This document shows positions 12,411-25,700 of a stretch of DNA of 64,000 nt, in pieces. Below the pieces are notes generated by a model that was given only the letters and a program-made list of their open reading frames with translations, did no database searches and was not told where the DNA came from. Numbering within the stretch: position 1 is the first letter of the stretch; each line of letters starts with the position of its first letter. The stretch is taken from assembly GCA_030159075.1 (NCBI GenBank), contig BROG01000031.1:1829001-1893000 (forward strand). The letters are read 5' to 3'. The translations under genes and the position numbers were made by a program. This DNA is from Atrina japonica (lineage: Eukaryota; Mollusca; Bivalvia; Pterioida; Pinnidae).

Positions 12411-14276
12411 TCTCATTTTCTGTTAAGTAAAATGTCAAAACATGTCTGAACCATAAGATAGAAAGTACATCAAAGAGATTGCTGAAGCACATAAACTCCA
12501 TCAAATATTTATTTTTATTGTTCACACTTCTATAACAAATTACATGCAGATTGCTTACACCTTCAAACATCATTTTTTAATCCCATAACTCGTTTAAATG
12601 AGCATGTGACCTATTGACCTAAATTAATGTTTCTTCAAAGTTTATTTAAGCATTGAACTGCTTATGTAGGTCAACTGGACAAGGACAAATACCATCAAGC
12701 AATATTTATTTATTTATTATGTTATATGCCTTTTTTTTTCATTGAAATTCAAATTCTCTGTGCACTTATTCTGGTACGTGCTGTCCTGGAATGGCCATTA
12801 ATTTTGCAGTTATGTGATGATTACTATACCAACATTTTTTTCACACCAGTTATATAGTTTCAGTGCCAGATGATTGGTAAATATAATTAAAAGAAATATC
12901 AAATACATTTGATATGTAAACTTTAATTCCATGAAGCACTATTGCACATTAATATGGCCCATTACATACATAATTAACATACATCTGCATATAAAATATT
13001 ATTTTTCTTTGTTGAGTTATTCACTAAATAATAATATATAAAACAATCACATACACATATATGTTTGTATTTGGATTTTAATAAGACTCTAGGTATATCC
13101 AAACAAAAACACCAGTATGAGTCATACAACCATGTACATACAATTAATTCACACAGTAGCTCAGGATAACAAGATTTTCAAAGAGGGGTATTCTCTGGGA
13201 CCTATTTAGCCCAAACCTGAATCCACTCCCGAGCCGATCTGACCACAATATTAAAAATTTGAAAAAGGACCTTGAGTACTTGCTTCCAGTAAAAATTTTC
13301 ATCTAAATTCCTTCAACAGTTTTGAAGAACAAGCTGACAGTGTGAAAAAATCATTTCCCTTTCTTTTTTGCAGTCTTAAAAAATAAAAAATTCAAAACAT
13401 AAGATTTCAGCATAATTCTCTCACAAAAGCATTTCTTCACCCAATTAAGACACATATAATGATTGCATCACAGTGAATCAAAAGGATTGAAAATCAAAGA
13501 AATCATAGAAAAATGAATGAAAATGACAAAGTCTCAAAAGACTTCAGAGACACATCAAAAATTAATTTTCCAATTTCTACAAAAACTTTAATCATACTAC
13601 CATGTAGATCATTCAGATGCTATTAGTAATCCCTGCAGCAGTTTTGGAGATGATTTTAATTGATGTATGCATGGAGACCTATTCCATCCTGGATACACCC
13701 CTGAGCTGATAAACACAAACTTGGTAGAGGGCTTGTGGTAAAGTTCCGCCATTTCAGAGAAGTCATGGTAAATGTGAAAAGTTCACAGATGGACAACAGG
13801 TGATCAGAGAAGCTCATTTGAACCTTCAGTTCAGGAGAGTCAAAAATGTTTAAAACTTGCAAGATGATTCCACATTGACCATTTAGATTCAGTTCCGACC
13901 CCAATGATTTCCAAATTATAGTAACTAAGAGAACACATGGACTGAAATGTATAAATATCCTAATATCTTATATTGTAATTTTTGTAGAAATTTCAAAATA
14001 ATAGACATTATTGTTAAAATGTTACAATTACCATTTGAATTATTGTAATGCCATACTGATTAGGTTCATCATTTTATAAAAATTTTAAAGGTAAAATTCA
14101 TTACTCATACCACCCCTTTAAAATACAGACAAACAAGAAAGATAAAGATGAAATTAACCAAAAAAAAGAGAATTAACTGAAAAAATTGTCAACAACTTAC
14201 TTTGTAGAAAAATAAATATTATGGAATTCTTTCTTGATACAAGATTTCAACCCATTAAATGGCTTCCTGATGAAGC
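12411..14276. other. Intergenic, no gene recognised
   Basis: AT-rich sequence with no supportable exon. The 82-aa open frame at 13656-13904 on the minus strand shows no domain, and no splice partners were found. Confidence 0.4.
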
Positions 14277-14937
14277 AATTTAGCCAATCTAAGACAATGT
14301 TGTACCCAATCTACGACAATGTTGTAGCAAATCTAAGACAATGATGTTGTAGCCAATCTAAGACAATGTCGTAGCCAATCTAAGACAATGTCGTGGCCAA
14401 TCTAAGGCAATGTCGTAGCCAATCTAAGGCAATGTTGTAGCCAATCTAAGGCAATGTCGTAGCCAATCTAAGACAATGTCGTAGCCAATCTAAGGCAATG
14501 TTGTAGCCAATCTAAGACAATGTGGTAGCCAATCTAAGACAATGTCGTAGCCAATCTAAGGCAATGTTGTAGCCAATCTAAGACAATGTTGTAGCCAATC
14601 TAAGACAATGTTGTAGCCAATCTAAGGCAATGTTGTAGCCAATCTAAGGCAATGTTGTAGCCAATCTAAGACAATGTTGTAGCCAATCTAAGACAATGTC
14701 GTAGCCAATCTAAGGCAATGTTGTAGCCAATCTAAGGCAATGTTGTAGCCAATCTAAGACAATGTTGTAGCCAATCTAAGACGAAGTTGTAGCCAATCTA
14801 AGGCAATGTTATAGCCAATCTAAGACAATGTCGTAGCCAATCTAAGACAATGTTGTAGCCAATCTAAGGCAATGTTGTAGCCAATCTACGACAATGTTGT
14901 AGCCAATCTAAGACAATGTTGTAGCCAATCTAAGATT
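14277..14937. repeat. 22-bp minisatellite, about 30 copies
   Basis: The unit is GTAGCCAATCTAAGACAATG plus TT or TC. Substitutions GGC for GAC and TCG for TTG are scattered among copies. The array lies about 470 bp downstream of the stop codon of the PEX39-like gene. Confidence 0.95.
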
Positions 14938-15409
14938 CTAGCAATATTCTTTAACTCGTCATCCCCTTAAAAACTATGAACTCTTCTGTATATCAATGAT
15001 TTAGACCAGTCCAATTTTATCCCTAGGGGTGAACGAGTTAATAGTAAATGCACTTTGAAACTTTAAATGAATAAACATTTGTAAACCCAGCAGAAATAAG
15101 TGTATACTCTTGTCTATTGACTAATGAAAAGAAATAAGTTACATTGGTAAGTTAGCTTGAAGAAAGATTTCTGCAAGCACTGGGATATAAATAGGAATAC
15201 TGAATGGGTTTTGGATTGGACAGACCAATGGCAATGTAAATACATTTTGTACTCTAATCAACCTTGTACTTCTACAGGGATTATATCATCTGATTATCTC
15301 CAATATTCTGACCTCCATTTTACATAAGTATCACATCTGAGATATTTATATCTTATACTCCATGCAGCTTGCCTTTTTAGTTTTAGCAAGACTTTCATAT
15401 TAAAAATAA

Positions 15410-18400
15410 TCATTTTTCCCAAGGCTTTTTCTTTCTGGAAATAGTTGATGATTTTGGATCACTTTCTGTTGGTTTGATATTTAAATCTTTGACTCCCGGT
15501 AGTTTTAGTCCTTTTTCTATCATATCTGCTACTTCAGTTAAATTCAACATCTCGGAATCATTAGGAGTCCAAGTAGTTGTTCCATTAGAATGTTTTACAA
15601 TGTTACAAGAGTTGTCTTCCTTAATAATGCTGCCTTCATCACTTGAACTGTGTGATATATTTGAATGTCGTTTTTCATTTTGACTATCTTGTGCATTTAT
15701 CTTTTCAGTTGAATTACATGACTGAGATACATTACCTGAAAAAATGATAGTAAAATATCATTGATAGGAAAAGAGACCTTAGGGGTTGTAATGCCCTTAA
15801 TGTAAAATCCATATAACCTGGCGGGTGGAGTCTCCTGAACCCTTTCTTGACCTGGACGAGTTGATATTTTAGGTAATAAAAGCATAAAATTAAAATTACA
15901 CTGACTAGAGTAACAGTTCCTACTTGTCATCATACATGAGAGAGTATCCAGTGAGGAATAAAATGACGTTTTGTTACGTGCAGAAAAATGAGTAGAATCA
16001 TCTTTATGATAATCAAAAGGTTACTCCACCCTGACATGTTATGTGAGTCGGATTACACCAGGCAATGCAAACTCTATCAACTATGCAATTGATAGTTTAT
16101 TTGGTGTGTAAATAGTTGCCTGTGACCACAACTCTCCACCCCACCATGTTATGTGAGTCGGATTACACCAAGCAATGCAAACTCTATCAACTATGCAATT
16201 GATAGTTTATTTGTTGTGTACATAGTTGCCTGTGACCTTATCTCTTGACCCCATGACCATGAAAATTTGCCACAATGATCCATATATAAATCCAAATATC
16301 TCAAATATCTTTATATACAAAACATCAATCAGTTTTCAAGTGATAAGTTACATGTATAAAACAATACCCTATGTCACTTGAAGAGCCCCATCCTGGCATG
16401 TTTATAAATAGATTTCAATTTCATTTGTAAATTTTGTACTTATTAACATTTATATAGAACTTAAAAGAAATTGATGATCCATGATAATTTTTTAATTACC
16501 TAGTTTAGGTTTTTTTGGCATTGGGCCAGGTGAGCTAAAAATATAGAGTGGTTTTGAGTGTTTATGTGTTTATATGTGTGCAGATGTGTATTGTCTGTGT
16601 ATCACTATGCACCAGTATAATTATGTGCCTGTTTGTATGTGTGCAGAGCTGTGTGTGTTTGTATGTCGTTGTGCATGTATAATGTGTGTGTGGTATTTCA
16701 GCATGCATGAAGATTTGAAGGAAAAAAAGACATTTATTGAAATGCTTGTGTAAAAATAATTGAGAGATATATATCAGTCACAAAACTAAAATTTATTGTC
16801 AAACCATATCCTGGAGAGAAATTATTACCAGCCAGTATGGAAATTTAAAACATTGGTAAAAAGAATAAATAGCAATTAATTTTACATGACACAAATAAGC
16901 AAGGGTCAATTGTGATCAGATGTGAGATTTCAAGTGATCAAGTAAAGCTTGGTCTAAACATTTTATCTGCTTTTTGTGTATGACTGAGGAATTATTACAT
17001 CAACCAACTCCACCATACCCAGTCTCAAACTTTCACATTTACTTAAAGCTGTCATCTCAACTTTCAAACCAATTTGATTAATAAAAAAAATAATAAAATA
17101 GTTTTTGAAACCTCACCAGAGTTTTACTTCCATTTGTTCAGTTTTCTGAATATAAACAAGCCCCCACCACCGATATAAAAATTGAGTTTTCAAAATCAGT
17201 AGTCATTGTCTAACTACAGTCGCACACAGCAAACGTGTTAAGTAATGAAGTTTGAGTATAACTCACCTGCATGTCGAAAATAAATATTGATATCAACAAA
17301 GTTCATTTACTCTATCTGGACATTTTGCCGGCTAATATACAGTTCACAAGCATGTAGTTAATAAGTTTAAACATGAGAATATCAAACATAATTCCAAATT
17401 CCCCATGAGAAAATCATAAAATTATAAACACGCGGGAGCTCAGACCACCTGTTATGATATAAATGTCCTCACTTCTGAAATAACGAATCAAGGACAAGTC
17501 ACACCAAGGTCAACTCTGAAATATATATTTGAACACTCAGTTCATGTTACGGTACCACTCGCATCCATATCAAATAATTTGATAGCAATGTTTTACAGCT
17601 ATGTCTCTTATAAAGTATATTTAAGTCATCTTTGTAAAAATATGAGAAGGAGCACCTTTTATTTGGTCAGGAGTTGCAAGTCCTGAAAGTGAATATTATT
17701 TCACGGATGCTAAAATAATGAATTTAAAACTAAATATAAAATATAATTATTACGAATCTTTATTGAAGTCTTTAATGTAAAATAAGTGTGGAATGTTTAT
17801 GATCTGATTACAGTGTATGTTTTGATTACATGTCATCTGTCTATTGTTTCGCTTTGGGCAAACAGGTGTGAAATAACGGTTGATCTGCGATCTCGCCTTT
17901 TATAACGGAATTGCAAGCCAATTTCTATTGATAACATTTAACAAAAATGTCTGCCTGTGGAATAATAAATTGGGGGTGTTTCAAAAGCTTTTCATTTTTT
18001 TTTCGAATTCAAAACTTGTTTAAAAGATACGATGACAGCTTTAAATATTTCAAAAAATGAAAAGAACATATGTCACTTATATCTAATCTGTAATCATCAA
18101 ATGTCAAAGGAGAGAGAATAAAACAGACTGAAATCAAAAATTAATTTTTCAACTAATTTGTCTTTTAAGGTCATAGGAATACACAGAATTAAATGCATGT
18201 CAAATTCATATTCACTTTATAACAATACTGGATTTATCTATCCTGTCCATTTACGTACCATCTGAGTCCTCTGTATGTTTATCATCAGAAATATCATCTT
18301 CTAGGTCAAGTCCTTGTTGATGCAGCCAGCTCTTGTACTCTGTAAGTGACACTGGGTGGTATTTTCTGAGCAAATAAAATCATCAAAAAAATAAACAAAC

Positions 18401-19895
18401 TTAACCATCATTTTTACTAAGCAATATATATATATACATGTATGTGTATGAGCTTACTCAGCTATTTGACAGAAATATAAATGCTCTTATAACTGACATC
18501 TAATGGTAAACGTGCGGCACTAGCAGTGATTCTATTGGACCTTTCCATATTTGCGCAAACAATTTTTAAATCTGATGATGTCACAATACTCGACACCTAG
18601 GTCATATCTTAGACAAACATTGAAAATGTATTGTGACGTCAAGAAATTCGACTAACTTTTGCGAAAATGGGATGTGTTAATTTACTTGTAGATTTACAGA
18701 CAAAGACAGATAACTCTAGTTTTACCCCCTCCTCTCCACATGAAATAGGATATGAAATGTTTAATGGAATACATTCCAATTTTGAAGACAAGTCTGGTCA
18801 ATCAATTTTCCTTGTTAACAGATACTAGGAATGTTAAACTAGGTAGCTCAGGGTGTACAGATTACAGGGGATATGGGTTTGAATTCAAGTCTGGTCAATC
18901 ATTTTCCTTTGTAACAGACACTAGGAATGTTGAACTAGGTAGCTCAAGGTGTACAGATTACAGGGGATATGGGTTTGAACCCAAGTCTGGTCAATCATTT
19001 TTCCTGTGTAACAGTCACTAGGAATGTTGAACTAGGTAGCTCATGGTGTACAGATTACAGGGGATATGGGTTTGAACCCAAGTCTGGTCAATCCTTTTTC
19101 CTTTGTAACAGTCACTAGGAATGTTGAACTAGGTAGCTCATGGTGTACAGATTACAGGGGATATGGGTTTGAATTCAAGTCTGGTCAATCATTTTTTGCC
19201 TCTCCTGTTACAAATGTCATCCAACTAAATAAATTCAAAGACATTATGTACTAAAGATGTGTGCGAGATATCACTGGGGATGTGAAATATCAAAACCAAG
19301 GAAGGAACTGTGTAAGTTATTTACCAGATCAGTAGAGCATTCAAACAGATACCATGTAACCAGGTTCAAATCACTGACAGGAGTCTGACCACATTTTTCC
19401 ACACATGTTCCATCATTTAAAGAGAAGTGAATTTCTACTTTAAGTGAAATTAAATTACTGTACTATAAATATAAAATATACTGAAGAATCAGAAAATTTC
19501 ATGGGGTTGAAATTTCATAAAACAAATTCGTTGACATTAAATTTCCTTGAAATAAAACACATGTTGGTAAAGGACACTGATAGTGTTACTAGGTATAATT
19601 TAAAAAAAAAAAAAATTCATCATGGTTTTAATTTTGTAGATAAATTAAAACAATGAAATAAACAAAATTAAAACCACAACGGAATTTTCTGATTCTACAG
19701 TGTTAATATATAACATAATATGATAATGACATACTTGGAATAATAGTAAAGTTTGGCTTTTATTAAGTTTTTTTTCTGATCTGGTGTTGACACACCTGAA
19801 ATCACTTTCCATCCTTTCTGGAAGTCAACATCCTCGTCAAAGTTGTAAATGTGAAACTCTCTGTATAGGCTGATATCATCGTTCTCCTGTAGCAT
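15410..19895 (-). CDS. PEX39-like KPWE-motif protein (3 exons, 197 aa)
   Basis: Assembled exons on the minus strand are 19895-19735, 18365-18259 and 15735-15410. The intron boundaries read GTATGT...CTCAG and GTACGT...TTTCAG. Exon lengths 161+107+326 give 594 nt, exactly 197 codons plus TGA. The ATG is preceded in frame by a stop and by an acceptor-like TATATTTTAG, so a non-coding first exon probably lies upstream. The N-terminal half (residues 11-75) has FHIYNFDEDVDFQKGW, a basic stretch, then YYYSKKYHPVSLTEYKSWL. It resembles the helix-turn-helix module of PEX14-like KPWE proteins as I remember it. An acidic, Ser-rich linker follows. The C terminus has GLKLPGV (165-171), IKPTESDP, and KKKPWEK ending at 197. 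Human PEX39 (C6orf226) has the same order of LPG, PT.S and KPWE. In that family the motif supports PEX7-dependent import of PTS2 cargo into peroxisomes. The function here is inferred by homology. Confidence 0.85.
16018..16250. repeat. About 118-bp tandem duplication in PEX39-like intron 2
   Basis: Two adjacent copies contain ATGTTATGTGAGTCGGATTA, CACCAGGCAATGCAAACTCT and ATCAACTATGCAATTGATAG. They differ at only a few positions, so the duplication is recent. Confidence 0.88.
18770..19205 (+). repeat. About 95-bp tandem array of tRNA-like units
   Basis: About five units lie in intron 1 of the minus-strand PEX39-like gene. Each reads TAGGAATGTTGAACTAGG, TAGCTCAGGGTGTACAG, ATTACAGGGGATATGGGTTT, GAATTCAAGTCTGGTCAATC. 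'TAGCTCAGGGTG' resembles an A box and 'GGGTTTGAATTC' or 'GGGTTTGAACCC' a B box, about 30 bp apart as in tRNAs. The units look like SINE heads amplified as a minisatellite. Confidence 0.8.
19481..19700. mobile_element. TA-target MITE, family CTGTAGAATCAG, copy 2
   Basis: This 220-bp element begins CTGAAGAATCAGAAAATTTC and ends GGAATTTTCTGATTCTACAG. TA precedes the left end; the right flank is TG, so one base has mutated. It sits in intron 1 of the PEX39-like gene, only about 35 bp past the exon 1 donor. It shares termini and internal motifs (ATGGGGTT, AATTAAAACC) with the copy at 10886-11083. Confidence 0.85.
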
Positions 19896-21949
19896 ACTGG
19901 GTGTTTAGATCTCCTAAAATATAAACATGATAACTTCAAAACATTTAAAATTATGATTCATCAAACCAATATCACATCATTTTGTTAAAATATACATATA
20001 CTTGTAAATGGACATATCTACATAAAACAATTTTGAAATTTACTTGTGACTTCTCTTAGTCCATAAGCTTCTATTAGCTACACTGTAGATGTTACTATAC
20101 TGTTGTTTGGTGACATAATAAAATTTGGTAAAAATCTACCGAAAAGACATCACACGCCGTCCATGATTATATGATATACTTCCTCATATTATAGGCTATG
20201 GTTCCTGCAAGGCTCAAACCATAATTACCATAGATGAATTGAGATGCTCTAACTGCTAGGCCATGGGGCACCCTAATTCCTGTACAGAAGGAAGCAACTT
20301 GACTACAATACCTGCATATATATTTAATATGTATATAATTGTATATATTGTAAATTAACATCCTATTGTCCTTTAGCCTAGTAAACAGATATTGCATATA
20401 AAATACTGTATATATGCAAGGCTATTAGGCTCCTCCAATGATACACAATGAACATGAAATCATTCCACTTTTTTTTTACATCACACTTGCGTGAGATAAC
20501 ATTAACACAACACATACTCTTCAAATGATGCAGACAAATACTACAGCAATAAAAACCAGGAAAAACTTCAAATTTAAAATGTTCCTATAATGTTTTACAT
20601 GTTCTTATTTCTTCTTAAAATGGATTGATAAAAAAGTACAGGCCTTTTTCTATAGCTTCCATCCAGCTGAAATTCAGCTCCATTCCCAATTCAAAATACA
20701 TAAATTTTTTCACAAATGGATAAAAAGAAATTCCTTACTTTGTGTACAGACTGTGACCCTAAAAAAACTGATTATTTCTTGGGGAAAATGCACTGAAAAA
20801 AGAATTTCCATTGCATTTGGATTTACATGTTTGCTAACTATTTTTCAAAGTAGACACAAATTCATATTAAATTTTCCAATTGTGTCGCCAATGGCATTTT
20901 CCCAAAATTCAAAGAAAAAGGTCAGATGTATATATTTATCAGGCAATCACACCTACCATACATGTAGTTATACTTTCTGAGTAAATTGCTTGCCCTAAGT
21001 TTTTTCATGTACTGTATGATTATCAGGAAGATGCAAATATGACTTTTGATTATCATTTTGACTGCACATGCATTAGTATGACAATGTACGCAGTTGGAAA
21101 GAAACATTTTTTGATATGGAGCGCAAATGCTCACGATTAAACATGCTCCTTTCAAACTTAGTTCATACTTGTGTATATGCAGTCAAAATGATAATCAAAC
21201 TTTATATATTCCTGTGAATTTCTAGATAATAAAAATAACTAAGTGTTACTGTATATTATATAAATATTATATAATAAGCAAGCTCTTTATGGTAATGAGG
21301 TAGAAAATGAGCTGTACATGTGTACAATTCAAAATCCCTCGTCAAATTTATTTAAACGTTGATTTTTAAATCATAAATCTGACTCTTCCCTAGACACTTC
21401 ACAAAAATGTATTCAAATCCAATGTAGACCAACCCTATAGGAGACTTTTGTCTGGTCAATTCTTTTTCAGATGGGGAGATGTTGCACTTTTGAGACCAGA
21501 CTCACAATGAATACTATTTTCCATATTTGTAAAACAAGGAGCTGCGTTCTCTTTTAAGGCCTTGCCTTAATTCATATTATTTATTTATATGTGCATATAT
21601 GTGCATGAGCTGTTGAACATGACAATAAATTCACTTAATTGGGCCATGGGGTACAACAAACTGAAACAGTGGAGCTCATACATACAATTTAATATGTAAA
21701 GATCATATGACAAAGATAACTACAATCACTCTACCACCATACTCCGTTATGAAGGGTAAACACTACAGTTGTCTCCCTTAAATCTTCAGCCTTAGACGTA
21801 TATAATGTATCAACCGAAAGAAATATACATAAAATATATTTTGGAATATTCAAAACATCAGAATTTCTGGTCAACATTAGCAGGCTCCATAAAGTCATTT
21901 ATTCATTAAATGCCCCCATTTGCTCTCCTTGTTCACCTACCTACTCTCA
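19896..21949. other. Intergenic between head-to-head genes
   Basis: AT-rich sequence. A minus-strand tRNA-like SINE fragment lies at about 20185-20285: its complement has TGGCCTAGCAGTTAGAGCA (A box) and GGTTTGAGCC (B-box-like). No coding exon was recognised. Part of this stretch is probably the first intron or 5' untranslated region of the PEX39-like gene. Confidence 0.5.
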
Positions 21950-22340
21950 CATCAACGTAAATATAGGTCAACTTCCGGTTTACTTTCATTTTATATCATC
22001 CAATAAAATACGTATGTTTGTTTTCTCAACATAAATCGACCCTTGTTACCGAGATCTGCATTATGAAATAGGAAACCAGTGAGTGATTCTTGTAAATAGA
22101 TGTGGAATATTTTCTTCAATTAGATTCTCCGAGAAGTCCTGTAAGTAAACAAAACCAGATTATGGACATTGTAACTTTGACATTTCGGTGACGCCCGGGG
22201 AATGCACGTGGTGTTGACAGTTACGTAATCACGGTAATGTGTTATGTAACCATCAAAACTCAGTTGGGAATTGGAGAAATGCATCCAAAATTTTAGGAAG
22301 AGGTCCTTTTTTTTGCACATTGCTTTGGCATTAAAAATTA
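21950..22340. promoter_or_regulatory. Probable shared promoter region
   Basis: This stretch is less AT-rich and has more CpG than its surroundings (for example GACGCCCGGGGAATGCACGT), and contains a CACGTG E-box at 22205-22210. It lies between the start of the minus-strand PEX39-like gene and the plus-strand SRD5A gene. At 22138 the plus strand reads AAGTCCT|GTAAGTAAAC, a strong donor. That donor could join a 5' untranslated exon to the acceptor-like ACGATACTTTACAG just before the SRD5A start codon. This is inference from position and composition. Confidence 0.4.
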
Positions 22341-22440
22341 AGTACTACAAGCTTAACAAATGTTAATTGAATTGTTTAGGATATGCATGTTTATATTGTT
22401 TAACTGTTGAATACAAATCATGAAGACAGCCAGAGTTGTA

Positions 22441-22472
22441 CCAGCGATATATAAAGCTTTATATATCGCTGG
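22441..22472. repeat. Perfect 32-bp palindrome
   Basis: CCAGCGATATATAAAG is followed directly by its exact reverse complement, CTTTATATATCGCTGG. A partial copy (CCAGCGATATATAAAGCTAA) follows at 22506 and a related inverted repeat (ATAAAGCTATTAGCTTTATA) occurs at about 22860. All three flank the first coding exon of SRD5A. Confidence 0.9.
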
Positions 22473-22721
22473 TTGTACTAAGTCTACACAAATTGTATAT
22501 TTTTCCAGCGATATATAAAGCTAATATATCACTATTTTTCCTATCAAAAATCTTATCTACAACATTTTTCTTCTGTCAATGAACCGATATGATAATGATC
22601 ACTTATAACGTAAGTACCGGTAGTATATAGGATTCTAATGTCTATGCTTTTACATGGGATCCCGGATGTAATAACATTGATTGTGTTTGTTTTAATAATA
22701 ATTACGATACTTTACAGCAAA

Positions 22722-25700
22722 ATGGGGGCTGCGTCAAGTACCATAGATGATGACATTATAACAGTAAGTTTAAAATCATATTAATTCCCATACTTTAGAT
22801 TTTATTATGATACTTAATTAATTTTGAATGATTTCATTAATTCCTGCTTTTCATTGTACATATAAAGCTATTAGCTTTATATAATCGCTGATTTGAACAA
22901 TAGTGCAATTATATATGCTTTTTGTAATATCTTTTCAATATTTCCCATTTTTATGCTGATATTTCAGTCTTTCATTTATTTTGAAGTGAGCAACAACTTG
23001 AAACAAAGAATTGTTAAAAAAACAGTAAATATTAAATTAAAATAAATAAAAAGAAAATATGAAAAAATGTAAATATATCGTCATGTGAGGTCCTATGTTG
23101 TAGGACAAATTTGATTGGCTATTTGCTATCTCTATGGTAAAATATATGGACCTAATATGAAATGATACAAAAAAGTTTAATTTGAAACATTTTATATCAT
23201 TCTGCTTACAATAGTTTAGACATGCAATTTTTATCTTTCAGGGAATACCCTATACATTTTATGTAGACAACAGAGTCAGATTCTGGGTGCACTATGGACT
23301 GGTCATACTTGGGTTTTTGTTAGCAGCTATAACAGCCATTGTCCAATGGATCAAGCCAGCTCCTTATGGAAAACATGAAACTAATGTAAGTAAATTTTGG
23401 TTTTAGTTTTTCTTTTATGAATAACTGTCAGAGTTCAGAATAATATCAGTGTTCCTATTGATTTTTTTATGTTGAAAATTTAAACTTGGTGGCAAATGAC
23501 ATTTTCATTTTACTTTCTTTGAGTCTAATTTTTAGGTCACTGTCACCTGAGCTAAAGGTTTAGGATGACCTATTGCTATCATCTTTAGTATGTCGTTGTG
23601 CACCATGTGTTGTTCACAATTAGACATTTTTTACTTCTTCTGAAGGACCAGTGAGCCAATGTCAACCAGACTTGGCAGGAACTTCCCCATGTGAAGTTGC
23701 ATAAAGTTTGTGAATGAAAAGGGACTAGGACCCATAGAGGGTCCAGCTACAAAAAGGGCCAAAAACATGGAATACCTTTTAATATCTTCTTTAAGTTCTG
23801 CTCATGAACCAATAATTAGAATGTTGTTATTGAAATCAAATTATTCATTCAGCTGTTATGACCCATTGGTCCCCTTGTCTTGGTGTATTTTAGAAACAAG
23901 TAATACATGTGATTACAGTATAGGCATAATTTCTTTTCACTGTAGGATAATAGCTGGGGCACTCCTATACCACAAAGACTTGGTCATATTTTGTCAGATT
24001 TTATACCAGGTGTAATCTTATTTTTATTGGTAAGTAAATAGATTTCGTAGATAAAATCATGAAAATAATCATGAAAAGGTAAATTTTGATTATTCAGATA
24101 TAAAGGTAATTTTATATGATATAGTTTGTAGTTGGTTTGAAAACCTATCTATTATAAAAGTTCAAGTTGATATTATGTTTCCAGTTTTGTATCCATTAAA
24201 AGTGAAATTAAAGCAGTATAAGTTCACTGCTATACAGTTTGTGCTTATTATACATCGGAAATATAACTTGTGGTGTTATTATTGGCTTTATGCAGTGATG
24301 ATAAATCTGTGAATAAAAAAACCCCAGAAAATAAGTATTTGATAAAAATAGATGTATGTAATTTATTATGGTCATTTTTGGAGGATCTGAATTTAGTCCA
24401 AAAACCGCAATCTTTTCAGGAAAGAGGAAAAACATGAAAATTACAGTCGGTGGAATTAAACCTTTATACAGTATTGTTTATTTGTATTTCAGATTTTCTT
24501 CTTTTATGGATCAGAGAGAGGAATATACAACTATGTATTTCTATCAATGTTCCTTTTACATTATGTACATAGGTAAGTTGTATTATCACTATAATATATC
24601 CTCATATACATTTCTAAGGATTCAGTATTTATTTTGAGTATGTGTTTAATTGTGTCAGTTTGTAATGTCATTTCTGATTCCTGAAACTGATGCTGAAACT
24701 CTCCACACAACAACAGCAATATGACATCAATCATTCCAGTCAGACAGTTTACACAGAGTTGCTTTACATTAAATGTTAATGATAACTTTTTCTCGCAAAA
24801 CTGATCCTCTCTTGGTTCATAATCATATAAAATGTATGTACTAAAGATGTCAATTTTATTTTTTTAGGGGACTTATTCATCCCATAACAATGAGATACAG
24901 CAAATCTACAGTGGCTCTAGGGTAAGCTGTGTAATATGTATCATGTTACCTGATATTAACATTATATATAATATTCCAAGACTACACAACACAATTATAA
25001 TTTAAGATTTTTAGCTTACCTTGCCTAAAAGGCCAAGTGAGCAATAGCCATGGGCAATTATCTAATGTTCATCTGTCAGTTAACTTTGCCATTTAAAAAC
25101 AATCTTCAAAAGAATCACTGGATAGGTTCAAAGTTGTGGGGTTAGAAGTCAATGTCAGACATCTAAATAAATACTAATATATGTTGCATAGTTAACCAAA
25201 TAAAACAAGTGCTTTAAAGTCCATTGGACCTTTCATTACAAATGACAAGGAAGGTCATTCTTTGATCACAATTGGCAAAGTAGATCATTATCTATCACAG
25301 GTGACAAAGTAGATCATTATCTAATCACAGTTATCAAAGTAGACCATTCTCTTATCATAGTTGACAGTTTAGGTCATTGTCTATCACAGTTGACAAAGTA
25401 GGCCATTCTTATATCACAGGTGACAAAGTAGATCATTATCTATCACAGGTGAAAAAGTAGATCATTATCTATCACAGGTGACAAAGTAGATCATTATCTA
25501 TCACAGGTGACAAAGTAGATCATTATCTATCACAGGTGACAAAGTAGATCATTATCTATCACAGGTGACAAAGTAGATCATTATCTATCACAGGTGACAA
25601 AGTAGATCATTTTCTATCACAGGTGACAAAGTAGATCATTATCTATCACAGGTGACAAAGTAGATCATTATCTAATCACAGTTATCAAAGTAGACCATTC

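Noticed and set aside
18770..19205. Cluster of functional tRNA genes
   Set aside because: Units have A/B-box-like motifs but no complete cloverleaf that I can fold, and the B box is imperfect, so SINE-like repeats are the better explanation.
22120..22320. 66-aa minus-strand frame near the promoter
   Set aside because: No recognisable domain; it sits in the CpG-richer putative promoter region and lacks splice partners joining it to the PEX39-like exons.
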